Source of the DNA: Ignavibacteria bacterium
GTDB lineage: Bacteria; Bacteroidota; Ignavibacteria; Ch128b
Direction of reading: 5' to 3'
Length of the DNA: 64,000 nt
Assembly (NCBI GenBank): GCA_013177855.1
Contig: JABLYA010000001.1
Span: 791,231 to 855,230, forward strand
Shown here: one piece after another, positions 19,161 through 28,455 of the stretch
Layout: every line of letters starts with the position of its first letter
How positions within the stretch are numbered: the stretch's first letter is position 1
The notes under the pieces: model-generated
Database searches by the model: none
What the model saw: only the letters and a program-made list of their open reading frames with translations
Told to the model about the DNA's origin: nothing
Made by a program: the position numbers and the translations under genes

Positions 19161-21355
19161 TTGATTTCTTTCAATTCTTCTGATGCAATTTCAAAAATCT
19201 TCATTCTTTGATTTTTAAAATCAAGAGGAATGGTATCAGTTATCACATCATTATTTTTTACAAACATTGTATCAAGTCTTGGATTAATATAGACGAACTT
19301 AGAATTTTTGTTAGACTGTTTTTGTATAAATTTTTCAAATCTTACAGGGCTGATGATAAAGTTAACTTCTCCTAATCTGATTAATTCAGTAAATGAGTTT
19401 GGAATATAATTATAGTGAAATGAACTCATATTTTTATTCATTTCATTTTGACCGATATCACCAAATAACCAAATTTTTTCATCAAGTCTTTTTATCTGTG
19501 ATTTATTCAACTTACTCATTAAGTTATTACTTAAAAAAATTGCAGGGGACGAAAAACTCGCAAGTTGAATTTTATCAAAATTATAATTCTCCAATATTTG
19601 ATTTAGTTTATTTAGATCTTTCCTAATATGAAGCAGCGAATCACTTCGTTCAAATAATTTTAAGAAAATCTTATTATCAAAATGCGCAACAATTCCATTT
19701 GAATTACTCATCTGAAGAAGCAGTAAATAATTCTTATTTCCATCAACCAAATTATCATCAACTAAATCATAATGATAGACATAATTAAAAACTATCAATG
19801 CAATTGAAATAAATTTAAATGCAAGGCTAAACCTTGATTTAATTAATAACAATGCGGAAAAAACAACTCCATAATAGAAAATGGAATTTAATAAAGAAAA
19901 ATTTCTAATAGTGGTGTAAGCAAAGGGCAAAGTCCCAAAAAAGTTTACAACGCTGAAATTTAAATTTATAATACTTTCAAGTGCGATCTTATAAATTGGA
20001 AATAATGATGGAACTAGGTTAAGAATCACAAGATTCAAAATTATTCCACCAAGAATGATCCCTGTGAGTGGAATTACAATCAAATTTGCAATTAATGAAA
20101 CAACAGAGAATTTTTGGTAATAACTTGCAACAAAAGGAAATGTACCAATTGATACAGCAATTGAAATCAAAATCAAATCAATCAAATATTTTTTGAAACC
20201 TGATAACTGGAATTTCTTTAAATAGTCATTAAAAACCGGATAAATTAATGCAATTGATAAAACTGCAGAAAATGATAGTTGAAAACTTGGATTCAAAATA
20301 TCAAGTGGATTCATAATTAGAATAATCAAACCAGCAATTGATATTGAGTTCAATAAAAAAGTTTTTCGCTCAGTTAACAGGTTTAATAATACAATAACGC
20401 TCATCAAACTTGCTCTAATAACAGATGGAGATAAATTTGCTATATGAGCAAAAATGAAAAGTCCAATTGAAACCAGAATTATTTTTATCGTTAATTTCAT
20501 CCTTCCAAACAAAGCCAAGAGTATTAAGACAATGTAACCCGTGTGCAATCCAGAAACTGCCAGAACATGAATAACTCCAGAATTAATAAAATCACTTTTA
20601 ATATTTTCTGGAATGTCGCTCCTTTCGGCGATAAATAATCCTTTAATATAAGCTGCCTCAAGTTGACCAAAATTTTGTTCGATCTGAAATTTAATCTTTT
20701 GACGAAGTTTGCTTAGATACCTTTGATAATTAAGTATTGATTTGTTTGCTTCAATCAGATTTAGTTCATCAAAATTATTTGAACTAAGAATGTAGCTGAT
20801 ATTTTTGGACTTGAGATAAACTCTCAGATTAAAATCACCAGGATATAATGGCTCAGATGGTTTAGATAACGTTCCACTTATTCTGATTACATTCCCAATC
20901 GAAATTATCGCATCAAAATAATTCAAAGAAAATGAACTTTCTCTCAAGTCTAAATTTACAAGGAGTTTTTGTTTTACTGGAAATGAAACTTTTCGATAAA
21001 CAACTGAATCAGAGTTGAACTCAAAAGAAATTTTATCTTTATCAAAGTATTCAATATTTGAAACTCTTCCATAGAGCAAAACTTTTCTTTTTTGCAACAC
21101 ATCAAGAATTTTCATTTCGTTTTGATTGCTGAAAAAGCTCAGTGAAATTATAAAAGCACCAAAAGTAATTACTGTCAGAATTGAGAATAAATTTCTCAAT
21201 GATTGATTTTGTTTTTGAAAAATTAGAACCAGGGAAATGCATAGAATTAAAATAGTCAAAAGGATATATAAAGGAATCTTTGCAACATACCCGAATAAAA
21301 AACCAATCAGAAAGAGAGACAAAAATTTTATGATTGGATAATCACTAACTCTCAA
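19154..21355 (-). CDS. comEC: ComEC/Rec2-type DNA uptake channel protein without the usual nuclease domain
   Basis: ComEC forms the inner-membrane channel for single-stranded DNA in natural transformation. The 733 residues contain N-terminal membrane segments, an OB-like DUF4131 region (about 80-190), and the Competence domain with the hallmark HVLAVSGLHTGY near residue 263, then a run of membrane segments to about residue 525. The last 200 residues have no HxHxDH motif, so the metallo-beta-lactamase nuclease domain seen in Bacillus ComEC is absent or unrecognisably degraded. It overlaps the preceding gene by 11 bases. A type IV pilus locus at 57-64 kb could supply the uptake machinery. Confidence 0.88.
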   Translation of the reverse strand: MRVSDYPIIKFLSLFLIGFLFGYVAKIPLYILLTILILCISLVLIFQKQNQSLRNLFSILTVITFGAFIISLSFFSNQNEMKILDVLQKRKVLLYGRVSNIEYFDKDKISFEFNSDSVVYRKVSFPVKQKLLVNLDLRESSFSLNYFDAIISIGNVIRISGTLSKPSEPLYPGDFNLRVYLKSKNISYILSSNNFDELNLIEANKSILNYQRYLSKLRQKIKFQIEQNFGQLEAAYIKGLFIAERSDIPENIKSDFINSGVIHVLAVSGLHTGYIVLILLALFGRMKLTIKIILVSIGLFIFAHIANLSPSVIRASLMSVIVLLNLLTERKTFLLNSISIAGLIILIMNPLDILNPSFQLSFSAVLSIALIYPVFNDYLKKFQLSGFKKYLIDLILISIAVSIGTFPFVASYYQKFSVVSLIANLIVIPLTGIILGGIILNLVILNLVPSLFPIYKIALESIINLNFSVVNFFGTLPFAYTTIRNFSLLNSIFYYGVVFSALLLIKSRFSLAFKFISIALIVFNYVYHYDLVDDNLVDGNKNYLLLLQMSNSNGIVAHFDNKIFLKLFERSDSLLHIRKDLNKLNQILENYNFDKIQLASFSSPAIFLSNNLMSKLNKSQIKRLDEKIWLFGDIGQNEMNKNMSSFHYNYIPNSFTELIRLGEVNFIISPVRFEKFIQKQSNKNSKFVYINPRLDTMFVKNNDVITDTIPLDFKNQRMKIFEIASEELKEIKW

Positions 21356-22256
21356 TGTAGCTGATGATATTCTTTTTTAGTTGATAAAGATAGTTAACCT
21401 TTTGATAAAATATTTTATGAGCAGCACCGACAAAAACCCCAATGGCTGGATTTCTTGTATGACCTTTAACTGACAAATCTTCAATATTTCCATGATCAGA
21501 GATTACAATCAATAAATCTTTCTTCAAATTCATATTCGAAATAACTCCTTGAAGAAAACCATCAAGTTTCACTAAAACATCTTGAGCATAATTAAAATCC
21601 TGACTATGTCCAGCGTAATCAGTTAAAAAATATTCAAATAAATTAAAATGATAATCCTGACTTATTTCATAAAATTTTTTACCAGCCTTTTGTGGACTTA
21701 CGACCGGTAAATCGTAACCAAGTTTTGAATTCCATACTTCATTTGTGATTTCGGCTGTGATTGCTTTACCGTCAAGCAACGTTTGCAGGTCATTTAATTT
21801 TTTACCAGCTGCTAGATAAGAAAAAGTAGTTACGCTTAAAGTTCTTTTCCCATCTCTCAAGTAATCAAAAAATCTTTGAGGATAAGCATTTGAAAAATAA
21901 GTTTTGAATTTTCGATTTTCCAATTCAGTAAAAATATTTTTTTTATGAACCAGTGGCTTGAGTGTTGAATAGATATAAGGACCAAAATGTCTACCAATAA
22001 ATTTTGACGCATTAAATCCACAGAATATTGCCGTTTGTCCGGTGCCGCTTTGTGGTAAACCTTCAACTCCCATTGTTGCATTTATAGGTCGAATGCTAAA
22101 ATATTTTTTTTCTATTCTACAATTTCTAAGAGTTGGGACCTGTCCAAAAAAATCATTGAAAAATTGCATTCTAAATCGAACAAGCGGATTAATCTGAGGA
22201 TTATTTTTACCGATGCCTAGCCCATCTACAAAAATCATCATTACACGTTTTGTCAT
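21345..22256 (-). CDS. Alkaline phosphatase superfamily metalloenzyme (phosphoglycerate mutase / phosphopentomutase-like)
   Basis: A 303-residue protein beginning MIFVDGLGIGKNNP, the first metal-binding block of the superfamily, with the catalytic-threonine-like segment LPQSGTGQTAIFCGFNA near residues 66-82 and the second metal block ISDHGNIEDLS near 247-257, followed by HTRNPAIGVFVG. It is shorter than iPGM and phosphopentomutase and appears to lack their large cap insertion, so the substrate is uncertain. It overlaps dtd by 4 bases (ATGA) and comEC by 11. Confidence 0.72.
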   Translation of the reverse strand: MTKRVMMIFVDGLGIGKNNPQINPLVRFRMQFFNDFFGQVPTLRNCRIEKKYFSIRPINATMGVEGLPQSGTGQTAIFCGFNASKFIGRHFGPYIYSTLKPLVHKKNIFTELENRKFKTYFSNAYPQRFFDYLRDGKRTLSVTTFSYLAAGKKLNDLQTLLDGKAITAEITNEVWNSKLGYDLPVVSPQKAGKKFYEISQDYHFNLFEYFLTDYAGHSQDFNYAQDVLVKLDGFLQGVISNMNLKKDLLIVISDHGNIEDLSVKGHTRNPAIGVFVGAAHKIFYQKVNYLYQLKKNIISYIES

Positions 22257-22723
22257 TTTTCAGACAAAGTTTTGTTGTAATCAGTGTGAACAATAATTGT
22301 AACTGGACCTTCGTTGATTATTTCAACTGTCATCATTGCACCAAAAATACCTGTCTTAATTCGATCTTCTCCGAGAATATTTTTGCACTCTTTAACAAAC
22401 ATTTCATAAAGTTCATTTCCCTTCTCTGAATTGGCTGAATCGGTAAAACTTGGTCTATTACCTCTTTTGCAATCACCATAAAGTGTAAATTGAGAAATGA
22501 TAAGTAATTCACCATTAATATCATTAATAGAAAGATTCAATTTTTCATTTTCATCGTTGAAGATTCTCAGGTTACAAATTTTTTCTGCCAATTTTTTTGC
22601 ATCAGCTTCAGTATCATCTTTGTGAACACCAAGAAGCACAACCAATCCTGCACCTATTTCTCGATAATAATCTTCCCCAATCTTCACACTTCCTCGACTA
22701 ACTCGTTGAACGACTGCTCTCAT
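22253..22723 (-). CDS. dtd: D-aminoacyl-tRNA deacylase
   Basis: DTD removes D-amino acids and glycine mischarged on tRNA. The two active-site motifs are present: SQFTLYG near residues 77-83 and NEGPVT near 137-142, the latter the cis-Pro motif (NxGPxT). Length 156 is normal. It overlaps prmC by 4 bases upstream and the metalloenzyme gene by 4 bases downstream. Confidence 0.96.
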   Translation of the reverse strand: MRAVVQRVSRGSVKIGEDYYREIGAGLVVLLGVHKDDTEADAKKLAEKICNLRIFNDENEKLNLSINDINGELLIISQFTLYGDCKRGNRPSFTDSANSEKGNELYEMFVKECKNILGEDRIKTGIFGAMMTVEIINEGPVTIIVHTDYNKTLSEK

Positions 22724-23565
22724 TTTTCTTTAACTCCCCAAATAATTCTGTTTAGATTTGCAAAATCTTTTTTGATTGAAATAGAAGCAAAATTTTTTTC
22801 TTTCATCAAATCAAAAACTTGCTGCGATATCTCATTATCAATCTCTAAAAATACTCTTCCTTTATTCTTTAACGAACCATCACTTAACTCAAGAATTCTT
22901 CTATAAAATTTTAATTCATCGTCAACAAACAAAGCTATTCGTGGTTCATAAAGTCGAACTTCTTTTTGAATTTCATTTTGCTTTTCAATTGAAATGTATG
23001 GAGGATTTGAAACAATCACATCATAAACTTCAGAGAGTTGTTGTTTCAAAATATCAAGTTGGATAAAACTCACATTCTTTACATTTAATCTTTCTGCATT
23101 CAATTTCCCTATTTCAATTGCTTTCTCGGAGATATCAATACAATCCACTATCGAATTTGGAAAAAATTTTGCCAGAGTTATTCCAATATTCCCACTGCCC
23201 GAACATAAATCAACTATTTTTAAGCTCTCATTTTTATCAAATGAATTAATCACTTCTTCAACAAGGAGCTCGGTTTCTGGTCTGGGAATTAAAACATCTG
23301 GAGTCACTACAAATTCAAGTCCATAGAAATATGCCTTGCCGGTAATGTATTGAACAGGTTCACCTTTTGCTCTTCTCAAAAGGAAATCACGAAATTTTTG
23401 AATTTCTTCATCCTTTAGAGGTTTTTCGAAATTCGTGTATAATTCAAGTCTTTTACAATTCAGAATTTCTGAAAGCAAAAGTTCGGCATTTAATCTTGGA
23501 TTCTCGATTTGGTGTTTTTCAAGATACTCTTTGGCAAGCTTTAGTGACTCAAGAACTGTAATCAT
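22720..23565 (-). CDS. prmC: Peptide chain release factor N5-glutamine methyltransferase
   Basis: PrmC methylates the GGQ glutamine of release factors RF1 and RF2. The 281 residues show the N-terminal helical domain, the substrate segment RAKGEPVQYITGKAYFYGLEF with the following RPETE, the SAM-binding VDLCSGSGNIGI near residues 118-129, and the catalytic NPPYIS near 185-190. First gene of the prmC-dtd-comEC operon; it diverges from the glycosyltransferase genes across a 44-base gap. Confidence 0.96.
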   Translation of the reverse strand: MITVLESLKLAKEYLEKHQIENPRLNAELLLSEILNCKRLELYTNFEKPLKDEEIQKFRDFLLRRAKGEPVQYITGKAYFYGLEFVVTPDVLIPRPETELLVEEVINSFDKNESLKIVDLCSGSGNIGITLAKFFPNSIVDCIDISEKAIEIGKLNAERLNVKNVSFIQLDILKQQLSEVYDVIVSNPPYISIEKQNEIQKEVRLYEPRIALFVDDELKFYRRILELSDGSLKNKGRVFLEIDNEISQQVFDLMKEKNFASISIKKDFANLNRIIWGVKEK

Positions 23566-23609
23566 ATTTTAGTAACAAAATCGTTTTTTTTAATTTAGTT
23601 AAAAATTGT

Positions 23610-24620
23610 ATGACTATAAACAAAAATACAATCAAAAAGATTTTAATCATCAAGCCTAGAGGAATTGGTGACTTAATTCTTTCCACAATCGTTTTAAAGA
23701 ATTTGAAGAATGAAATCCCTGATTGCAAAATTCATTATTTAACCGAAAGTTTTGCTTCTCCAATTTTAAAATTTAATCCTTACATCACTAAAATCTATGA
23801 GTTCAAAAATTCTTTTTTTGAAAATTTAAGATTGATCAATCGATTGAGAAAGGAAAACTACGATATAATTTTTGATTTCTATTCAAATCCAAGAACGGCT
23901 CAGTTCACATTTCTGACAAGAGCTAAAATCAAAATTGGATATGATAAACGCGGTAGAAAATATGCTTACAACTTGAAAGTGAAATTGACTGATCCAAATT
24001 TACACAGTGCTCTGGCGCATCTTGAGTTTTTGAAGATTTTAAACTTTCGAAGTGATCAGAAAGAATTACTGTATTTTATTACTGAAGAAGAGAGAAATTT
24101 TGCTGATAAATATTTTGTTTCGAATCAAATTTCAGAAAATTGCATCGGCATAATTCCCGGAGGCGGTTGGAGTTCAAAAAGATGTGAACCAGAAAAATTC
24201 GCTGAAATTTGTCAGCTTGCACATCAAAAATTCCAATCTGAATTTTTAATACTTTACGGAAATGAAGATAAGCAAGACGCACAAAAAATTTATGAATTGA
24301 CTTCCAATATCTCTCATCTCGCTAAGGAAACATCAATTCGAGAAATGGTGGCTCTAATATCAAAATGTCGAGCAGTTATTGCAAATGATTCTGGTCCAAT
24401 GCATTTATCTGCTGCAATTGGCATCCCAACTATTGGAATTTTTGGTCCGACAAATCCTTATGCACATGGTCCATTTGGTAAAAATTGTTTTTGGGTCAGA
24501 AATGAAAATTTGGAATGCATTCAATGTAATTTGAGAGAATGTAATCGCAATCATGAATGTATGATTGATCTAAATCCAGAGCTTGTAATTGAAAAACTTG
24601 ATCTAATTTTTAAGAATTAA
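23610..24620 (+). CDS. Glycosyltransferase family 9 (ADP-heptose:LPS heptosyltransferase-like) protein 1
   Basis: The 336 residues begin with KILIIKPRGIGDLILSTIVLKNL, the N-terminal Rossmann segment of heptosyltransferases; the C-terminal half has IPGGGWSSKR (about 177-186) and the donor-binding NDSGPMHLSAAIGIPTIGIFGPTNP (about 262-286). A cysteine cluster near the end (CIQCNLRECNRNHEC) is common in the family. It probably adds heptose or a related sugar to lipopolysaccharide core or a similar glycan. First of three tandem, different GT9 genes. Confidence 0.88.
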   Translation: MTINKNTIKKILIIKPRGIGDLILSTIVLKNLKNEIPDCKIHYLTESFASPILKFNPYITKIYEFKNSFFENLRLINRLRKENYDIIFDFYSNPRTAQFTFLTRAKIKIGYDKRGRKYAYNLKVKLTDPNLHSALAHLEFLKILNFRSDQKELLYFITEEERNFADKYFVSNQISENCIGIIPGGGWSSKRCEPEKFAEICQLAHQKFQSEFLILYGNEDKQDAQKIYELTSNISHLAKETSIREMVALISKCRAVIANDSGPMHLSAAIGIPTIGIFGPTNPYAHGPFGKNCFWVRNENLECIQCNLRECNRNHECMIDLNPELVIEKLDLIFKN

Positions 24621-24622
24621 AA

Positions 24623-25624
24623 ATGATTAAAATTAACTATAATCAAATTAACAAAGTTTTGATTTTAAGAATTGGTAGGATCGGTGATATAATAATTTCA
24701 TCCTTTGTATTCAGAGTTTTGAAAGAAACCAATCCTGAGATAAAGATTGAATTAATAACGCTAAAAAAAAATAAAGATGTCCTGCGATGTAATCCTTTTT
24801 TAGATAAAATTTATTTTGTTAACAAAAATGTTTTTTCATTGCTAAAAATTTTACCCTTGTATTTCAAGAATTACGATTTAATAATTGATTTAAATGACAA
24901 TCCATCAACAACTTCCTCAATTTTATTGTCAATAACCCGAGCACAACACAAACTTGGATTTGATTTTAAAAAGCAAAAAAGATTTTTGACAATTCCAGTT
25001 GCTTATCCTGGCAAAGACAAAATGCACCTTATTGATAGATATGCTTATTTACTCAGTTCAAGCGGACTTGAAATAAATCCAGAGCAAATAAAACTTGAGC
25101 TCTATCTTGATCCTGAAATCAATAATTCAATCAATCAACAATTCTCAAAAATTAGAGAGCACAGCAAAATTATCTCAATTAACATATCGGCAAGTGCGGA
25201 TATAAGAAAATATCCTTCCACAAAATGGATTGAATTAATACAATCACTGAAAACCAGATTCCCTTTTCTCAAATACTTGATTCTATACGATCCAGCTGAT
25301 AAGTATGAAGCTAATTCAATCATTAATTCAATCGATAAGCAATTTTTAATTTTTTCTGAAGGTACATCATTCCAACATTTTGCGGCAAAGATCAAAAATT
25401 CTGATCTCCTTATTACTCCCGATACTTCTGCTGTACATATTGCCTCAGCATTTCAAGTTCCTGTAATTGCTCTCTATCCGAATGTGGATTGGAATTTTAT
25501 TAGTTTTGCACCTTACAAGACAAAATTTAGAGCGATTAAATCATCATCTGAAGAAATAAAATCAATTTCGGTTTCAGAAATTGAAAAAGCACTCGAAAGT
25601 TTAATTCAAGAACTAAACTGGTGA
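24623..25624 (+). CDS. Glycosyltransferase family 9 (heptosyltransferase-like) protein 2
   Basis: Begins VLILRIGRIGDIIISSFVFRVL and contains the C-terminal LLITPDTSAVHIASAFQVPVIALYPN block (about 265-290), where the usual DSGPMH is replaced by DTSAVH, as in many GT9 members. The central ISINISASADIRKYP segment replaces the usual glycine-rich loop. It lacks the C-terminal cysteine cluster of its neighbours. It starts 2 bases after the first GT9 gene, so is surely co-transcribed. Acceptor and donor sugars unknown. Confidence 0.85.
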   Translation: MIKINYNQINKVLILRIGRIGDIIISSFVFRVLKETNPEIKIELITLKKNKDVLRCNPFLDKIYFVNKNVFSLLKILPLYFKNYDLIIDLNDNPSTTSSILLSITRAQHKLGFDFKKQKRFLTIPVAYPGKDKMHLIDRYAYLLSSSGLEINPEQIKLELYLDPEINNSINQQFSKIREHSKIISINISASADIRKYPSTKWIELIQSLKTRFPFLKYLILYDPADKYEANSIINSIDKQFLIFSEGTSFQHFAAKIKNSDLLITPDTSAVHIASAFQVPVIALYPNVDWNFISFAPYKTKFRAIKSSSEEIKSISVSEIEKALESLIQELNW

Positions 25625-25629
25625 TATGA

Positions 25630-26775
25630 ATGGAAAAAACTCGTTTTGAAATTCCGAAATGCAAAAATTTTTCTGGTTATAAACCTTGCTTTCCTTACTA
25701 CAATTGTCTTGAAAATGGATGCAAAGAAAATAATCCTATTGGAAAGAATATTTTAATCATTAACCTTGATGCAATGGGCGATGTGATAATGACAACCGCT
25801 CAATTACCTGGATTAAAAAGGAAATATCCAGAATCAACTATTTTCTGGATCACACTCAAAAATGCTTTCCCGCTTCTGTTACACAATCCACTAATCGATT
25901 ATCCACTCGAATGGAATTTTGAAAATATACTGATACTTCAACAAATGGAATTTGATATTGTATTAAATGCCGACAAATCTCAGAGATCGTGCGGTTTGCA
26001 CAAATCTATCAATGCAAAAGAAAAATATGGTTTTACTCTTAATGAAGATGGAAAGATAGTCCCAGAGAACGCTTTTGCTGATTATAATTATTTACTCGGC
26101 ATTGATGATTATTTGAAGTTCAGAGTCAATCAAAAAACAGGACAGGAAATTTTAGCCGAAACATGGAATAACGATTATCAACGTGACCGTTATATTCTTA
26201 ATCTCACTGATGAAGAAAAAAATTTCGTGAGAGATTTCCGAAGTAAAATTTTAGATCATCCTGATCAAACCATCGTTGGATTTAATACTGGTTGTTCAAA
26301 TCTTTATCCAAATAAGAAAATGACAATTGAACAACACGTCTATCTGATTAATGAATTATCAAAATTCCCTGAATACAAACTGGTTTTATTAGGCGGACCT
26401 GAAGACACTGAACGAAATCAAAAAATCAAAGAACTTGTTGGAGATAAAGCAATTTTAACTCCAACAACAGAAGGTTTGCGTAAAGGACTATGTTATATCG
26501 ATGCTTGTGATGTTGTTATAACTGGTGATTCATTTGGAATGCATGCATCTATCGGGCTCGGGAAATATGTGATTGTCTGGTTTGGTGTCAGCTGCTGGAC
26601 TGAAATTGACCTTTACGACTATGGTAGAAAATTTTATCAAGAAGATCTTGAATGTTCGCCCTGCTGGAAAAAAGTCTGTCCTTATAATCTTGAATGCATT
26701 CAAAGAATAGATCTCGAAGGAATGATTAGAGAAGTGCATAAGTTTCATCGAGAAATTAAAAATGCAGCTCGATAG
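25630..26775 (+). CDS. Glycosyltransferase family 9 protein 3, with cysteine-rich N-terminus
   Basis: The longest of the three (381 residues). An N-terminal cysteine-rich segment (residues about 9-35, CKNFSGYKPCFPYYNC then C) precedes the GT9 Rossmann start ILIINLDAMGDVIMTTAQL. The C-terminal half has the NTGCSNLYPNKKM loop, VITGDSFGMHASIGLGKYVIVWFG, and a second cysteine cluster CSPCWKKVCPYNLEC near 345-360. The paired clusters could bind a metal or form a structural site, which is inference. Its 3' end overlaps the homocysteine methyltransferase gene by 14 bases. Confidence 0.82.
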   Translation: MEKTRFEIPKCKNFSGYKPCFPYYNCLENGCKENNPIGKNILIINLDAMGDVIMTTAQLPGLKRKYPESTIFWITLKNAFPLLLHNPLIDYPLEWNFENILILQQMEFDIVLNADKSQRSCGLHKSINAKEKYGFTLNEDGKIVPENAFADYNYLLGIDDYLKFRVNQKTGQEILAETWNNDYQRDRYILNLTDEEKNFVRDFRSKILDHPDQTIVGFNTGCSNLYPNKKMTIEQHVYLINELSKFPEYKLVLLGGPEDTERNQKIKELVGDKAILTPTTEGLRKGLCYIDACDVVITGDSFGMHASIGLGKYVIVWFGVSCWTEIDLYDYGRKFYQEDLECSPCWKKVCPYNLECIQRIDLEGMIREVHKFHREIKNAAR

Positions 26776-27643
26776 AAATTTCTTTTTGAATTTAAATAAA
26801 CCGTTAGTGCTTGACGGACCAATGGGTACATTACTGATTGAGAGAGGAGTAAACTTAGGCTCAAAATTGTGGTCTGCTCTTGCATTGATAAATAATCCAG
26901 AAGAAGTCAAAAAAATTCATAATGAATATATCCAATCAGGCGCTGATATAATTACAACAAACACATTTCGAACAAATCCTTATGCTGTTAAATTAAGCGG
27001 CACAAATTATTCATCTCAGGAATTAGTTAGAAAAGCTGTTCAGCTTGCAAAAGAAAGTATTAATGCGGCTAATAAAAAAATTTTAATTGCAGGCTCAAAT
27101 GCCCCAGCGGATGATTGTTATCTTACGAAAAGAATAATGTCAAAAGATGAACAAATCGAAAATCACTACTTACACATTCAATATTTAATCGAAGCCGGTG
27201 TTGATTTTATATTAAACGAGACATTTGGTGATAAAGAAGAGATTGAGATTGTTTGTTCTATTTGCAAAGAGTTTCATTTTCCCTTTGCCGTGAGTGTTTT
27301 AATCAACTCTGAATTAAAAACTTTTTTCGGTCAGAATTTATTAGAAACTATTGAAATGATTTTTAATTATGAGCCGAATTTTATTTCACTAAATTGTTCT
27401 CGACCTGAGTTTATCCTTCAAGCATTAGAAATTTTAAATGAATTCAAGCCATTTGGAGTTTATCCTAATTTGGGATCGATTGAATCATTTCAAAGCGGAA
27501 AACTTGTTCGTGATTTTACTGATAGTCAATTGAATGATTTTGTAAAAAAATTGATTGATAATGGTGTCAGAGTAATTGGTGTTTGTTGTGGTGGTAATCC
27601 AAACGACATAAAACTTATAAGAAAAATTGTTGACAGTTTATGA
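26762..27643 (+). CDS. Homocysteine S-methyltransferase family protein
   Basis: The 293 residues form a single TIM barrel of the Hcy-binding type: LDGPMGTLLIERG at residues about 17-29, GADIITTNTF near 59-68, LNETFGD near 150-156, then the three zinc-binding cysteines in LNCSRP (about 216) and VCCGGNP (about 280). No cobalamin or folate modules are present, so it would use a free methyl donor such as S-methylmethionine or SAM, or have another thiol acceptor. It overlaps both neighbours (14 bases upstream, 4 bases into ispE). Confidence 0.85.
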   Translation: MQLDRNFFLNLNKPLVLDGPMGTLLIERGVNLGSKLWSALALINNPEEVKKIHNEYIQSGADIITTNTFRTNPYAVKLSGTNYSSQELVRKAVQLAKESINAANKKILIAGSNAPADDCYLTKRIMSKDEQIENHYLHIQYLIEAGVDFILNETFGDKEEIEIVCSICKEFHFPFAVSVLINSELKTFFGQNLLETIEMIFNYEPNFISLNCSRPEFILQALEILNEFKPFGVYPNLGSIESFQSGKLVRDFTDSQLNDFVKKLIDNGVRVIGVCCGGNPNDIKLIRKIVDSL

Positions 27644-28455
27644 AAGAATATCTTTCCCCTGCCAAAATTAATATCGGATTAAACATCGTTTCGAAAAGAG
27701 ATGATGGATACCATAATATCGAAACAATTTTTTATCCCATCAATCTCTTTGATAGACTGATATTCAAGGAATCGAAAATTTTTGAAATTGTTTGTTCAGA
27801 TCCATCAATCCCTGTTGATGAGAAGAATCTAATTTATAAAGCTAAAAATGTTTTGTCTGAATTTGTTCAAAAACCTTTGGATATAAGAATTGAACTCGAA
27901 AAAACAATCCCTGTTTTTGCTGGTCTTGGTGGTGGAAGTTCTAATGCTGCCATCACACTCATTGCCTTAAATGAAATTTTTGAATTGAAATTATCAAACG
28001 AAACTTTACTAAGTCTCGCTTCAAAAGTTGGAAGTGATGTTCCATTTTTTATCTTAAAATCACCTGCTTATGCTGAAGGTCGAGGTGAAATTCTTCAACC
28101 ATTACCAGATTTCAAATTGAACTATAAAATTATATTAATTATTCCAGAAGTGAAAATTTCAACAGCCTGGGCGTATTCTAATTTCAAATCATCGAAAAAA
28201 GCAATTGAACTCTCTCTGATCAAAACAGCTCAGGATTTCGAAAAACATAGAGATAAAATTACAAACGATTTTGAAGAAATTGTCTTTCCAGTTTATCCTG
28301 AACTAAGAGCAATTAAAAATCAGCTTCTTGAATTAGGAGCTGTATTTGCTTTATTATCAGGGAGCGGCTCAGCAATTTATGGTTTATTTGAACCGAACTC
28401 TGAGGTCGATTTGGTAATTAATCACTTTAAAAACTTTCGAGTGTTTATATGCTAA
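27640..28455 (+). CDS. ispE: 4-diphosphocytidyl-2-C-methyl-D-erythritol kinase
   Basis: IspE is the GHMP kinase of the non-mevalonate isoprenoid pathway. The N-terminal SPAKINIGLNIVSKRDDGYHNIETIF block and the ATP-binding PVFAGLGGGSSNAAI loop (about 90-104) are clear, and the C-terminal LLSGSGSAIYGLF block closes the fold. At 271 residues it is normal. It overlaps the preceding gene by 4 bases and the amidase start by 7. Confidence 0.96.
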   Translation: MKEYLSPAKINIGLNIVSKRDDGYHNIETIFYPINLFDRLIFKESKIFEIVCSDPSIPVDEKNLIYKAKNVLSEFVQKPLDIRIELEKTIPVFAGLGGGSSNAAITLIALNEIFELKLSNETLLSLASKVGSDVPFFILKSPAYAEGRGEILQPLPDFKLNYKIILIIPEVKISTAWAYSNFKSSKKAIELSLIKTAQDFEKHRDKITNDFEEIVFPVYPELRAIKNQLLELGAVFALLSGSGSAIYGLFEPNSEVDLVINHFKNFRVFIC

